A DNA stretch of 64,000 bases from Knoellia subterranea KCTC 19937. GTDB taxonomy: Bacteria; Actinomycetota; Actinomycetes; Actinomycetales; Dermatophilaceae. A program made the position numbers and the translations under genes. Within the stretch, counting starts at the first letter, position 1. Each line of letters begins with the position of its first letter. The DNA lies in contig NZ_AVPK01000004.1 in assembly GCF_000768685.1 (NCBI RefSeq), positions 1-64,000 on the forward strand, read 5' to 3'. This document shows positions 18,564 to 28,936 of this stretch, one piece after another. The notes under the pieces are model-generated. The model made no database searches. It saw only the letters and a program-made list of their open reading frames with translations, and was not told the DNA's origin.

Positions 18564-18715
18564 CAGGTTCGGCAGTCGGGTAGGGGCGCCGGCTTCGGCA
18601 ACCGGAAGCGCGACGGGCCGAGTGTGGTCTCCGGGACCGGACGGCATACCCGCGCCGTTAGACTCGGCACGCAGGTCAGATACCCCTGACCTGCGACGAA
18701 ACCGAAGGGATTCCC

Positions 18716-19798
18716 GTGGCCACGCCCCTCGTCGACGACGAGTTGATGCGCACGACGCTCGCCGCCGTCGCGCCCGGCACTGCGCTGCGCGACGGCCTCG
18801 AACGCATTCTGCGCGGTCGCACCGGCGCGCTCATCGTCTTCGGCATGGACCGTGTCGTCGATGAGATCGCCACGGGCGGCTTCCCGATGGACATCGAGTT
18901 CTCGGCGACGCGACTGCGTGAGCTCGCCAAGATGGACGGCGCCATCATCTGCGACCGCGACGGCACCCGCATCCTGCGCGCCGCCACCCAGCTCGTGCCC
19001 GACGCCACGATCGAGACGAGCGAGTCCGGCACCCGCCACCGCACGGCCGAGCGGGTCGCGAAGCAGACCGGCTTCCCTGTCGTCTCGGTGAGCCAGTCGA
19101 TGCGGATCGTCGCGCTCTATGTCGGCGGCAACCGCTTCGTCCTCGAGGACTCGAGCCAGATCCTGTCGCGCGCCAATCAGGCGCTGCAGACGCTCGAGCG
19201 CTACAAGCAGCGTCTTGACGAGGTCACCGGAACCCTCTCCGCGCTCGAGATCGAGGACCTCGTCACCGTCCGCGACGTCGCCAACGTCCTCCAGCGCCTC
19301 GAGATGGTGCGACGGATCAAGGACGAGATCGGCGACTACGTCCTCCAGCTCGGCACCGACGGTCGCCTCCTCAGCCTCCAGCTCGAGGAGCTCACCGGCG
19401 GGCTCTCCGACGACCTCGGGCTCGTCATCCGCGACTACCTCCACGAGTCGCGCGGCGAGCACGACCTCGACCAGGCGATCGCCAACCTCACCGACATCGA
19501 CGCCGGCGAGATGCTTGACCCGGCTGCGGGCGCCAAGGCGCTCGGCTTCACCGTAGTCGGTGATGCGCTCGACTCCTCCGTGAGTCCGCTCGGCTACCGC
19601 ATGCTCAGCAAGGTGCCGCGCCTTCCCGGGGCCATCGTCGACCGGCTCGTCGACCACTTCGGCAGCCTCCAGAAGCTCCTCGCCGCCGGCGTCGACGACC
19701 TCATGGGCGTCGAGGGTGTCGGCGAGGGGCGCGCTCGCCTCGTGCGCGAGGGCCTGTCGCGGTTGGCCGAGAGCAGCATCCTCGAGCGCTACGTCTGA
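18716..19798 (+). CDS. disA: diadenylate cyclase, DNA integrity scanning protein DisA
   Basis: Makes cyclic di-AMP from two ATP and is slowed by branched DNA. The 360-residue protein has the DAC domain at residues 1-140 with the catalytic DGA motif (74-76) and GTRHRTA (105-111), a helical spine and a C-terminal helix-hairpin-helix DNA-binding domain (AAGVDDLMGVEGVGEGRA). The start is GTG at 18716 with CGAAGGGA upstream. It lies between radA and mutY, as in mycobacteria, linking second-messenger synthesis to repair. Confidence 0.96.
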   Translation: MATPLVDDELMRTTLAAVAPGTALRDGLERILRGRTGALIVFGMDRVVDEIATGGFPMDIEFSATRLRELAKMDGAIICDRDGTRILRAATQLVPDATIETSESGTRHRTAERVAKQTGFPVVSVSQSMRIVALYVGGNRFVLEDSSQILSRANQALQTLERYKQRLDEVTGTLSALEIEDLVTVRDVANVLQRLEMVRRIKDEIGDYVLQLGTDGRLLSLQLEELTGGLSDDLGLVIRDYLHESRGEHDLDQAIANLTDIDAGEMLDPAAGAKALGFTVVGDALDSSVSPLGYRMLSKVPRLPGAIVDRLVDHFGSLQKLLAAGVDDLMGVEGVGEGRARLVREGLSRLAESSILERYV

Positions 19799-19816
19799 CC
19801 CGGGGCGCGTGGTGTC

Positions 19817-20752
19817 GTGAGCCCGTCGCTGCCGTCTCGCTCTTCACTGTCGCCAGCCGTCGACGTCCCCGGACTGCACCGGGACGTCCTTGATTGGTAT
19901 GCCGTGCATGCCCGTGCTCTGCCCTGGCGCGACCCGTCGTGCTCACCGTGGGGCGTGCTGCTCTCCGAGGTGATGGCGCAGCAGACGCCGCTGGCACGGG
20001 TCGAACCGGCGTGGCGCGAGTGGATGGAGCGCTGGCCCACTCCGGAGGTGCTGGCTGCTGCCTCGCCGGCGGACGTCGTGCGGGCCTGGGGGCGCCTGGG
20101 CTATCCGCGCCGGGCGCTACGCCTACGGGAGGCGGCGATCGCCATCGTCGAGCGGCATGGCGGCGAGGTGCCGCGGGCGCAGGACGACCTGCTCTCGCTG
20201 CCGGGCATCGGCGACTACACCGCAGCGGCCGTGGCGGCCTTCGCCTTTGGTGACCGGTCCGTCGTGGTGGACACCAACGTCCGTCGCGTCGAGGCCCGCC
20301 TCATCTCTGGGCAGGAGCAGGCGGCGCCGTCGCTGACCCGCGCCGAGAAGGACCTTGCCCGCAACCTGCTCCCGGTCGTTGATCACGACGCGGCCGTGTG
20401 GAACGTTGCCGTCATGGAGCTCGGGGCCCTCGTCTGCACTGCCCGGGCCCCCCGTTGCCCCGACTGTCCCGTTCGCGGACGGTGCGCGTGGCTCCTGGGT
20501 GGGCGGCCGGCATACGACGGACCAGCGCGCCGTGGGCAGAAGTGGCACGGCACAGATCGGCAGGTGCGCGGCATCATCGTGCAGACGTTGCGCGACGCGC
20601 ACGTGCCCGTCGACCGCGGCGACCTCGCGCCCGGTCGGGACGAAGTCCAGGTCGACCGCTGCCTCGCCGGTCTCATCGAGGATGGGCTCGTGGAACCCGT
20701 TGGGGCACACCACTTTTCGCTCCCCGGGCATGATGAGGCACAGGCCGGATGA
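19817..20752 (+). CDS. mutY: A/G-specific adenine glycosylase MutY
   Basis: Removes adenine mispaired with 8-oxoguanine. The 311-residue HhH-GPD protein has Glu51 in LLSEVMAQQT, the hairpin LPGIGDYTAAAVAAFAFG, catalytic Asp152 in VVVDTNVRRV and a [4Fe-4S] cluster with Cys207, 214, 217 and 223. The C-terminal MutT-like recognition domain is short, as in other actinobacteria. The GTG start is 18 bases after disA. Its last codons overlap the next gene by four bases. Confidence 0.94.
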   Translation: MSPSLPSRSSLSPAVDVPGLHRDVLDWYAVHARALPWRDPSCSPWGVLLSEVMAQQTPLARVEPAWREWMERWPTPEVLAAASPADVVRAWGRLGYPRRALRLREAAIAIVERHGGEVPRAQDDLLSLPGIGDYTAAAVAAFAFGDRSVVVDTNVRRVEARLISGQEQAAPSLTRAEKDLARNLLPVVDHDAAVWNVAVMELGALVCTARAPRCPDCPVRGRCAWLLGGRPAYDGPARRGQKWHGTDRQVRGIIVQTLRDAHVPVDRGDLAPGRDEVQVDRCLAGLIEDGLVEPVGAHHFSLPGHDEAQAG

Positions 20753-22296
20753 GCATGCCCGACCGTCCCAGGGATCCGCAGCGCGACCCGCAGCCCCAGC
20801 AGCCCGATGGGCCGAACGGCTCAGGCAAGCGGACCCCACCCGACCCCTACGGGGTGCGCGCCGGAGCCACCCGCGTGATGCGCGTCGTGCGCCGCGGGAC
20901 CGTCAGCGGTGCGCGGGTCGCGGGCCGGGGGAGCAGGGCCGGCACACAAAAGGCACGCGCCTTCGTGAACTCGGCAGGCGCCGACGAGAGCGGTCTCGCG
21001 CGACTCGTCGAGCTGCATTTCGTCAACGTCTGTGCCGATGCCGCCCTCACGGTGAGTCTCGCCGGAACGATCTTCGCCATCCCGACCGACGAGGCCCGGG
21101 CCCAGGTGGCGCAGTTCCTCGCGCTGACGATGGCGCCGTTCGCGCTCCTGGCTCCCTTCATCGGGCCGCTGCTCGACCGGTTCCGGCACGGCCGACGGTG
21201 GGCGATCGGAACGACACTCGCCCTGCGCGCCTTCCTCTGCTGGATCCTCGCGGGAGCGGTCGTCACCAATTCGGCCTGGCTCTTCCCCGCCGCCCTCGGG
21301 TGTCTGGTCGCCTCGAAGGCGTATGGCGTGACGCGCTCGGCAGCCATCCCCAGGTTGCTGCCCCCTGGCTTCACGCTGGTCAACGCGAATTCACGCATGG
21401 CCCTCGTCGGCGTGGCGGGCATGGCCGTGGGCGGTGGTCTCGCCGGCGCCCTCGCACGCATCGGACCGGACTGGTCACTCCGGCTCGCGTTCGCCATCTA
21501 TGTCGTCGGGACCGTGCTCGCGATCCGGCTTCCGTCGCGGGTCGACTCCGCCGCCGGCGAACTCGACCTCGAGGACACCAAGCCGATGCCCCCGGCCGCG
21601 TCCCAGTTGCGCCCCGCGCCGACCGGCGTCGAACCGTGGCAGCTCGCCGACACCGTGGCGCTGGAACGGCCCGACGCCGAACCCCTCCAGGAGCAGCATC
21701 GGGTCAAGGGACTGTTCGCGCGGCTTCGAGCGCGCATCCTCGGACTCCCGGTGTCTGTCCGGGCGGCCCTCGTCGGGGCGATGGGTGCCCGCCTGCTGAC
21801 CGGCTTCCTCACGCTCTTCATGGCCTTCCTCATGCGCGAGCACCCGATCGACGGCTACAGCGGCACGCTCGTCCTGGCCCTCGTCGTCGGTGCGGCCGGC
21901 TCGGGCAACGCCCTCGGCACGGTGGTCGGCAACGCCGCCCGCCGCCTGCCACCCGAACGGCTCGTCGCCATCGCCCTCATCGTCATCGTCCTCGCGGCCC
22001 TGTCGACAGCGTTGTTCTATGGGCTGGTGACGCTGCTCGTCCTCGGTCTGTGCGCCGGACTCTGCGCACAGGTCGTCAAGCTCAGTGTCGATGCGATCAT
22101 CCAGCGCGACATCGCCGAGAACGTCCGCACGCAGACCTTCGCGTGGTCCGAGACCGTCCTGCAGATCGCCTGGGTCATCGGTGGCGGACTCGGCATTGCG
22201 CTGCCGCTCATCCCGGAGCTCGGGTTCGGCGTGATCAGCGGACTCCTCGTCCTCGTACTGCTCGCCTCGGTCCAGCTCCGCCGGCGAGGCTCCTGA
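20749..22296 (+). CDS. MFS-like multipass membrane protein
   Basis: A 515-residue protein. The first 90 residues are Pro/Gln/Arg-rich and cytoplasmic. About ten to twelve hydrophobic segments follow, in two halves separated by a charged loop (about residues 265-330, with EDTKPMPPAAS). Loop residues after segment two (LLDRFRHGRRWAIG) resemble the MFS motif A. It overlaps mutY by ATGA, so it is translated from the same message. The substrate is unknown. The long disordered start is unusual for a carrier. Confidence 0.75.
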   Translation: MSMPDRPRDPQRDPQPQQPDGPNGSGKRTPPDPYGVRAGATRVMRVVRRGTVSGARVAGRGSRAGTQKARAFVNSAGADESGLARLVELHFVNVCADAALTVSLAGTIFAIPTDEARAQVAQFLALTMAPFALLAPFIGPLLDRFRHGRRWAIGTTLALRAFLCWILAGAVVTNSAWLFPAALGCLVASKAYGVTRSAAIPRLLPPGFTLVNANSRMALVGVAGMAVGGGLAGALARIGPDWSLRLAFAIYVVGTVLAIRLPSRVDSAAGELDLEDTKPMPPAASQLRPAPTGVEPWQLADTVALERPDAEPLQEQHRVKGLFARLRARILGLPVSVRAALVGAMGARLLTGFLTLFMAFLMREHPIDGYSGTLVLALVVGAAGSGNALGTVVGNAARRLPPERLVAIALIVIVLAALSTALFYGLVTLLVLGLCAGLCAQVVKLSVDAIIQRDIAENVRTQTFAWSETVLQIAWVIGGGLGIALPLIPELGFGVISGLLVLVLLASVQLRRRGS

Positions 22297-22299
22297 CCG

Positions 22300-22854
22300 T
22301 CAGAGGACGCGGAGCATTCGGGTGTTGCCCAACGTGTTCGGCTTGACCCGCTCGAGGTCGAGGAACTCCGCGACACCTTCGTCATACGACCGCAGCAGCT
22401 CGGCATAGACCTCGGGCTCGACGGCCTGCCCCTCGATGGGCTCGAACCCGTGCCGCTCAAAGAAGTCCGTCTCGAACGTCAGGCAGAACAAGCGCTCCAC
22501 ACCCAGCTCGCGCGCCCGCTCCATGAGGCGCTCCATGAGGCGCGAGCCGATGCCGTGCCCCAGCGCCGACGAGGCGACCGCGAGGGTGCGGATCTCGGCG
22601 AGGTCCTCCCACAGCACGTGCACCGCTCCGCACCCGATGATCTCGCCGTCGCGTTCGGCGACGACGAAGTCACCGACGGACTCGTAGTACGCCACGGCTT
22701 CCTTCTGGAGCAGCACCCGCTGCTCGGCCAACGGCGCCACCAGAGCCCGCATCGCGCGGACGTCCGCGGTGCGGGCCGGACGGATGCGTATGCCGTCCGC
22801 CCCCGTCGTGACCGAAAGCGGCGGTGAGGTGGGCGCGGACTCAGCGGACGGCAT
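22300..22854 (-). CDS. argA: N-acetylglutamate synthase-type GNAT acetyltransferase
   Basis: A 184-residue GNAT enzyme. IRIRPARTADVRAMRALV opens the fold, the acetyl-CoA loop is VASSALGHGIGSRLMERL, and TFETDFFERHGFEPIEG follows. It matches the short actinobacterial ArgA (Rv2747 type) that acetylates glutamate for arginine synthesis; the specific role is likely rather than certain. The start at 22854 is chosen because a longer frame to 22899 would begin inside a hairpin. That ATG lies within a GTATGCCGTCCGCT repeat, and a second copy is at 22788. Confidence 0.82.
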   Translation of the reverse strand: MPSAESAPTSPPLSVTTGADGIRIRPARTADVRAMRALVAPLAEQRVLLQKEAVAYYESVGDFVVAERDGEIIGCGAVHVLWEDLAEIRTLAVASSALGHGIGSRLMERLMERARELGVERLFCLTFETDFFERHGFEPIEGQAVEPEVYAELLRSYDEGVAEFLDLERVKPNTLGNTRMLRVL

Positions 22855-22884
22855 ACAGGCAAGTATTGCTCCACACGCGCGAAC

Positions 22885-22915
22885 CGGCCGCCCGTGCACG
22901 AAGCACGGACGGCCG
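22885..22915. terminator. hairpin upstream of argA
   Basis: CGGCCGCCCGTGC (22885-22897) and GCACGGACGGCCG (22903-22915) pair with one mismatch around a 5-base loop. It lies between argA (start 22854) and the LVIVD gene (stop 22961), both on the minus strand, so it probably ends the LVIVD transcript. Confidence 0.5.
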
Positions 22916-22927
22916 ATCCGAGGGGGT

Positions 22928-22959
22928 GGTTCGAGCGCCCCGGCTGAGGCGCTCGAACC
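22928..22959 (-). terminator. terminator of the LVIVD gene
   Basis: A perfect 12-base stem GGTTCGAGCGCC/GGCGCTCGAACC with an 8-base loop begins right after the stop codon of the LVIVD gene. It lacks a clear T-run, as is common in actinobacteria. Confidence 0.6.
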
Positions 22960-22960
22960 G

Positions 22961-24388
22961 TCAGCGGGTCGCGTAGACCGGCTGGCTCTGCGGGTTGAGC
23001 TGGTCCATCTTCACCAGCGCGGCCTTCTTGAGGCTCGGGTCGGTGATCTTCAGGACGTCGAAGCCCTTGCCGAGGTCGGAGGAGTAGACGTGGCCGTTGT
23101 AGTAGTACGACGACCAGGTGCCACCGCCGCCACCACCGACGTTGCCGTTCGGGCCGCGCTCGAAGTAGCCGATCTCGCGCGGGTTCTCACTGTCGGTGAA
23201 GTCCCAGAAGGACGTGCCACCCATGTACCAGGACTGCACCATGACGTCGCGTCCCGGCAGCGGGATGAGCGAGCCGTTGTGGGCGACGCAGTTCTCGGAG
23301 TCGTTCTGGTGACGCTGGATCTTGTAGTACGACTTGAAGGTCAGCTGGTTGTCCTTCGACAGGTCGAAGATCGCGTTGGCGCCACGGTTCGGGCCGACGG
23401 TGGTGTTGCACGTCGCGCGACCGCCGCCACCGAGCTCGTCGGTGAAGACGACCTTGGTGCCCTTGTTGTTGAAGGTCGCCGAGTGCCAGAACGCGAAGTT
23501 GGTCGTGTCCTGAACGGTCTCGATGACGCGAGGCGCCTCGGGGTTGGCGATGTCGAAGATGACGCCGTCACCCATGCACGCGCCGGCCGCGATCTTGCGG
23601 CTCGGGTAGGCCGTGATGTCGTGGCAACCGGTCGTGGCCGAGTAGCCGTCACCCGACGGCTGGGTGCCACCGGGGTTGCCGCCATCCGGGAAGAGGTTCG
23701 GCGTGGCGACCACGGCCGCGTCGGTCGGGTTGGCCGTCGGCACCTTGATGATGCTGATCGAGTCGTGCGGCGGCTGGCAGTCGGGGTAGTCCGCGCGCGG
23801 CGAGTAGCTCGACACGTAGAGGTAGTCCGTGCCGGCACCACCCGGGACCAGCGTGTGCGTGTGCGAACCACAGGCGGTCTCGACCGACTTGAGGTAGCGC
23901 GGCGCCGTCGGGTCGGACACGTCGAAGATCTTGATGCCCTCCCACGAGTCCTTGATCGTCGCGGGCTGGGCCACTGACTGGCACGAGTCGTCGCTGCGCG
24001 AGGAGTCGGTCGACAGGTAGAGCAGGTTGCCGGACACCGTGATGTCGTTCTGCGAACCCGGGCAGCTCACCGTGGAGAGCGTGCTGGGCGAGGCCGGGTT
24101 CGACACGTCGTAGATGACGAAGCCGTTGTAGTTGCCGACGAACGCCTTGTTGCCCGCGAACGCGATGTCGGAGCCCGTGGCGCCGGCGAGCGGTCCGGCG
24201 TGAGGCGTGTTGAACAGGTGCTGCACGTTGGCGCTCCGACCGATCTGGTCGGGCGCGAGGTCGAGGCCGGACTTGCCGACGAGGGGTGGTGGCACGTCAC
24301 TGGTCGCGGCGAACGCCCCGACCATGCTGGTACCTGTGACGGTGAGGGCGGCGATGGCCGCCACCCCCAAGGTGCGCAGGATCCTCAT
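22961..24388 (-). CDS. exported LVIVD-repeat beta-propeller protein
   Basis: A 475-residue secreted protein with a signal peptide (residues 1-28, cut near AFA-AT) and repeated propeller blades of LVIVD type, such as NGFVIYDVSNPASPS, EGIKIFDVSDPTAPRYL and DGVIFDIANPEAPRVI. Cysteines occur in pairs (SCPGSQ, SCQSV, TACGSH, DCQPP), fitting an oxidised, extracellular protein. The ribosome-binding site GAGGAATC is good. The function is unknown. It is divergent from a DUF305 lipoprotein gene, and the two may act together at the cell surface. Confidence 0.85.
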   Translation of the reverse strand: MRILRTLGVAAIAALTVTGTSMVGAFAATSDVPPPLVGKSGLDLAPDQIGRSANVQHLFNTPHAGPLAGATGSDIAFAGNKAFVGNYNGFVIYDVSNPASPSTLSTVSCPGSQNDITVSGNLLYLSTDSSRSDDSCQSVAQPATIKDSWEGIKIFDVSDPTAPRYLKSVETACGSHTHTLVPGGAGTDYLYVSSYSPRADYPDCQPPHDSISIIKVPTANPTDAAVVATPNLFPDGGNPGGTQPSGDGYSATTGCHDITAYPSRKIAAGACMGDGVIFDIANPEAPRVIETVQDTTNFAFWHSATFNNKGTKVVFTDELGGGGRATCNTTVGPNRGANAIFDLSKDNQLTFKSYYKIQRHQNDSENCVAHNGSLIPLPGRDVMVQSWYMGGTSFWDFTDSENPREIGYFERGPNGNVGGGGGGTWSSYYYNGHVYSSDLGKGFDVLKITDPSLKKAALVKMDQLNPQSQPVYATR

Positions 24389-24569
24389 GATTCCTCCTCA
24401 AGTGGGTCGCACCCTCCCGCGGCTGCGTCCCAGGTGAATGTGCGGTGCCGTCCAGCCTCGCGCAAAAGTTTCGGGGCGAGGGTAAAGGTTTGGTAAGAAC
24501 TCCCTACTCGCCAGTTCTGTCCGGATCGGACAGCGCGGTGGTCAGAGGTCTCCAACTACAGTGCGGCAC

Positions 24570-25265
24570 ATGCCAATTCGTCGCGTATGCCGTCCGCTCG
24601 CCTTCCGCGCCCTGCTCACCGTGAGCTGCGTGGCGGCGCTCGCGAGCGGCTGCACCGGCGATGGCGAGGAGCCGCTTCCCGCGACGACGGCACCGACGGC
24701 GAGTGGTCCGGTGCTCCAGCCCGGCCGACCGGGTGAACCCAACGCGACCCTGTCGGGGAGCGCGGCGGCACCCATCACGACACCGACGACCCGGCCCGGC
24801 GACGCGAAGTTCTATCAGGACATGATCGTCCACCACGCGCAGGCCATCGTCATGGTCGAGACCGCCCTGCCGCGCCTGTCCGACACCCAGGTCAAGGCGC
24901 TCGCCGACCGGATGCAGGCCGAGCAGAAGCCCGAGATCCTCGCCATGAAGACGTGGCTCGAGGAGCACAAGCAGACCGTCCCGCCGCAGGCGACGAACCC
25001 GCGTCTCGGCGATCACGACCACGCGGGCATGCCCGGCATGGCGACCGAGGCGCAGCTCGCCGAACTCGGGCGCGCCTCAGGTGTCGAGGCGGATCGGCTG
25101 TTCCTCACGCTCATGACGGCTCACCACCAGGGTGCCCTGACGATGGTCGGCGAGCACGCGAAGCTCCCGGCGGACGAGTTCGTCGAGGAGATGGCCAACG
25201 ACATCAACGTCACCCAGTCCAAGCAGATCCAGCAGATGCAGGCCATGCTCGCCCGCCTCTCCTGA
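24570..25265 (+). CDS. DUF305 lipoprotein
   Basis: About 231 residues. A lipobox (LASGC) ends the signal peptide, so the protein is membrane-anchored outside. After a Thr/Pro-rich linker come two ferritin-like DUF305 halves with His-His pairs: FYQDMIVHHAQAIVM and LTLMTAHHQGALTM, plus HDHAGMPGMA between them. The Met/His content suggests metal, perhaps copper, binding. The start is ATG 24570 or GTG 24561; neither has a clear ribosome-binding site, so a leaderless message is possible. A GTATGCCGTCCGCTC copy lies within codons 6-10. Confidence 0.85.
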   Translation: MPIRRVCRPLAFRALLTVSCVAALASGCTGDGEEPLPATTAPTASGPVLQPGRPGEPNATLSGSAAAPITTPTTRPGDAKFYQDMIVHHAQAIVMVETALPRLSDTQVKALADRMQAEQKPEILAMKTWLEEHKQTVPPQATNPRLGDHDHAGMPGMATEAQLAELGRASGVEADRLFLTLMTAHHQGALTMVGEHAKLPADEFVEEMANDINVTQSKQIQQMQAMLARLS

Positions 25266-25286
25266 CCCCCTGGTTCCCGGCTGCCC

Positions 25287-25366
25287 GTCCCGAACTCACC
25301 CAATTCCCGGGTTGGGGACGTTGAAACTTGCATGTCCCCAACCCGGGAATTGGGTGACTTCGGGAC
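25287..25366. repeat. palindromic repeat family D, copy 1 (33-base stem)
   Basis: Arms 25287-25319 and 25334-25366 pair at 32 of 33 positions around a 14-base loop. The arm ends read GTCCCGAA-TCACCCAATT. A half copy of the arm is found at 47020-47038. It sits just 3' of the DUF305 gene and may end its transcript. Confidence 0.8.
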
Positions 25367-25371
25367 AAAAG

Positions 25372-25425
25372 GACTCAGGCGCGGTATGCCGGGAAGTTGC
25401 CTTCCCGGCATACCGCGCCTGAGTC
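25372..25425 (-). terminator. clpC terminator built on two GTATGCCG motifs
   Basis: A perfect 25-base stem (25372-25396 with 25401-25425) has a TTGC loop and contains one GTATGCCG in each arm. On the minus strand it lies 34 bases beyond the clpC stop and is followed by CTTTTG, so it is a good intrinsic terminator. Confidence 0.8.
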
Positions 25426-25459
25426 GTTCGGTCGGCTCACCCGAAGGTGAGCCGGGAGA

Positions 25460-28009
<2,550 letters not shown>

Positions 28010-28212
28010 TGCTGGCTCCTGACTGTTTCTTAGTCACCTCGATGCTATCTCCGCTCCCTGTATGCCGTTCGCTCCCTTTCACAGGTGCGTGGCAGTCGAG
28101 GGGTGGTCGGGGCCCAAGCCGAGGCGTGTCACCGCGTCCAACGCGGCAGGAGTACATCGTGTTCCACGGGCTGAGTCGAGGCGACTCATGTTCGCTCTCG
28201 GCGGACTCGTGG

Positions 28213-28596
28213 TCACGTGCGGGCGTCGATGACCCAGTCGAATCCGAGTGCCAGGAGCTGCCGGTCAGCGGTCACTAGCCGGCACCGTTCCACGGCAGCC
28301 TGAGCGAGCAGGGCCCGATCAAATGGATCGTGTCGCGCGAGCGAGGTGAAGCGCTCGATCGCGATCGCGTGTTCCGGGGTCAGAGGAAGGGGGGTGAGCC
28401 CTTGTGCGACGAAGACCTGGTCCAGTTCTGGGGGCACGTCGAGGCGACCAATCATGCGCTTGACCGACGTCTCGAGGAGCGACACTGCCGAGAAATAGAC
28501 CGTGGCGGCAGAGTCAATCGCATGCCGTGCCCCGGCGCCGACGCGCTTCGGATCGTGCAACAACCACAAGGCGACGTGTGTGTCGAGCAGGATCAC
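28213..28596 (-). CDS. PIN-domain toxin (VapC-like)
   Basis: A 127-residue PIN-domain ribonuclease. The acidic residues expected for the metal site are visible: Asp in ILLDTHVALW, Glu in SLLETSVKR, and Asp residues in RHDPFDRALLAQA and LVTADRQL. It overlaps the antitoxin gene by ATGA and is therefore made after it in the usual order. Such toxins cut tRNA or other RNA when released. The exact target is unknown. Confidence 0.88.
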   Translation of the reverse strand: MILLDTHVALWLLHDPKRVGAGARHAIDSAATVYFSAVSLLETSVKRMIGRLDVPPELDQVFVAQGLTPLPLTPEHAIAIERFTSLARHDPFDRALLAQAAVERCRLVTADRQLLALGFDWVIDART

Positions 28597-28868
28597 GTGT
28601 CGATACCTGCGGGTGCCGTGTTCGCCGACTCGTCACTCAGAGGCTCGTCCCACATCTTGGCGATCTCCGCGTCGGCAGCGTCGAAGGCGTCGTAGTCGAT
28701 GTCGATCTGACCAGCCATCGCTCCCCACGTGATGTCCACCCGTGAGACAGGAGTGAGCTCCACGATCGGTCGTCCGGCTTTGGCAATGACGATGCGCTCA
28801 CCTGCCTGGGCGCGTTCAAGCAGCCGAGACAGGTGGGTCTTGGCTTCCTGGATGTTGACCGTGGTCAT
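28593..28868 (-). CDS. Phd/YefM family antitoxin
   Basis: A 91-residue antitoxin. The N-terminal DNA-binding part is VNIQEAKTHLSRLLERAQAGERIVIAKAGRPI, typical of Phd/YefM. The acidic C-terminal part (residues 50-91) should wrap the PIN toxin. It precedes the toxin gene with a four-base overlap. Its start is preceded by TACGAT six bases upstream, which suggests a leaderless message and self-repression, with a (CAGAC)8 tract just beyond. Confidence 0.88.
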   Translation of the reverse strand: MTTVNIQEAKTHLSRLLERAQAGERIVIAKAGRPIVELTPVSRVDITWGAMAGQIDIDYDAFDAADAEIAKMWDEPLSDESANTAPAGIDT

Positions 28869-28886
28869 GCCGCAATCGTACCGGAA

Positions 28887-28926
28887 CAGACCAGACCAGA
28901 CCAGACCAGACCAGACCAGACCAGAC
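28887..28926. repeat. (CAGAC)8 pentamer tandem repeat upstream of the antitoxin gene
   Basis: Eight perfect units begin 19 bases upstream of the antitoxin start codon, next to the probable -10 element TACGAT (28874-28879). The tract lies where a -35 element or an operator would be, so a change in unit number could alter expression of the pair. Confidence 0.9.
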
Positions 28927-28936
28927 CAAGTTGACC

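Noticed and set aside
28887-28926. The CAGAC tract as part of a CRISPR array
   Set aside because: Units are five bases with no spacers and there are no cas genes in the window.
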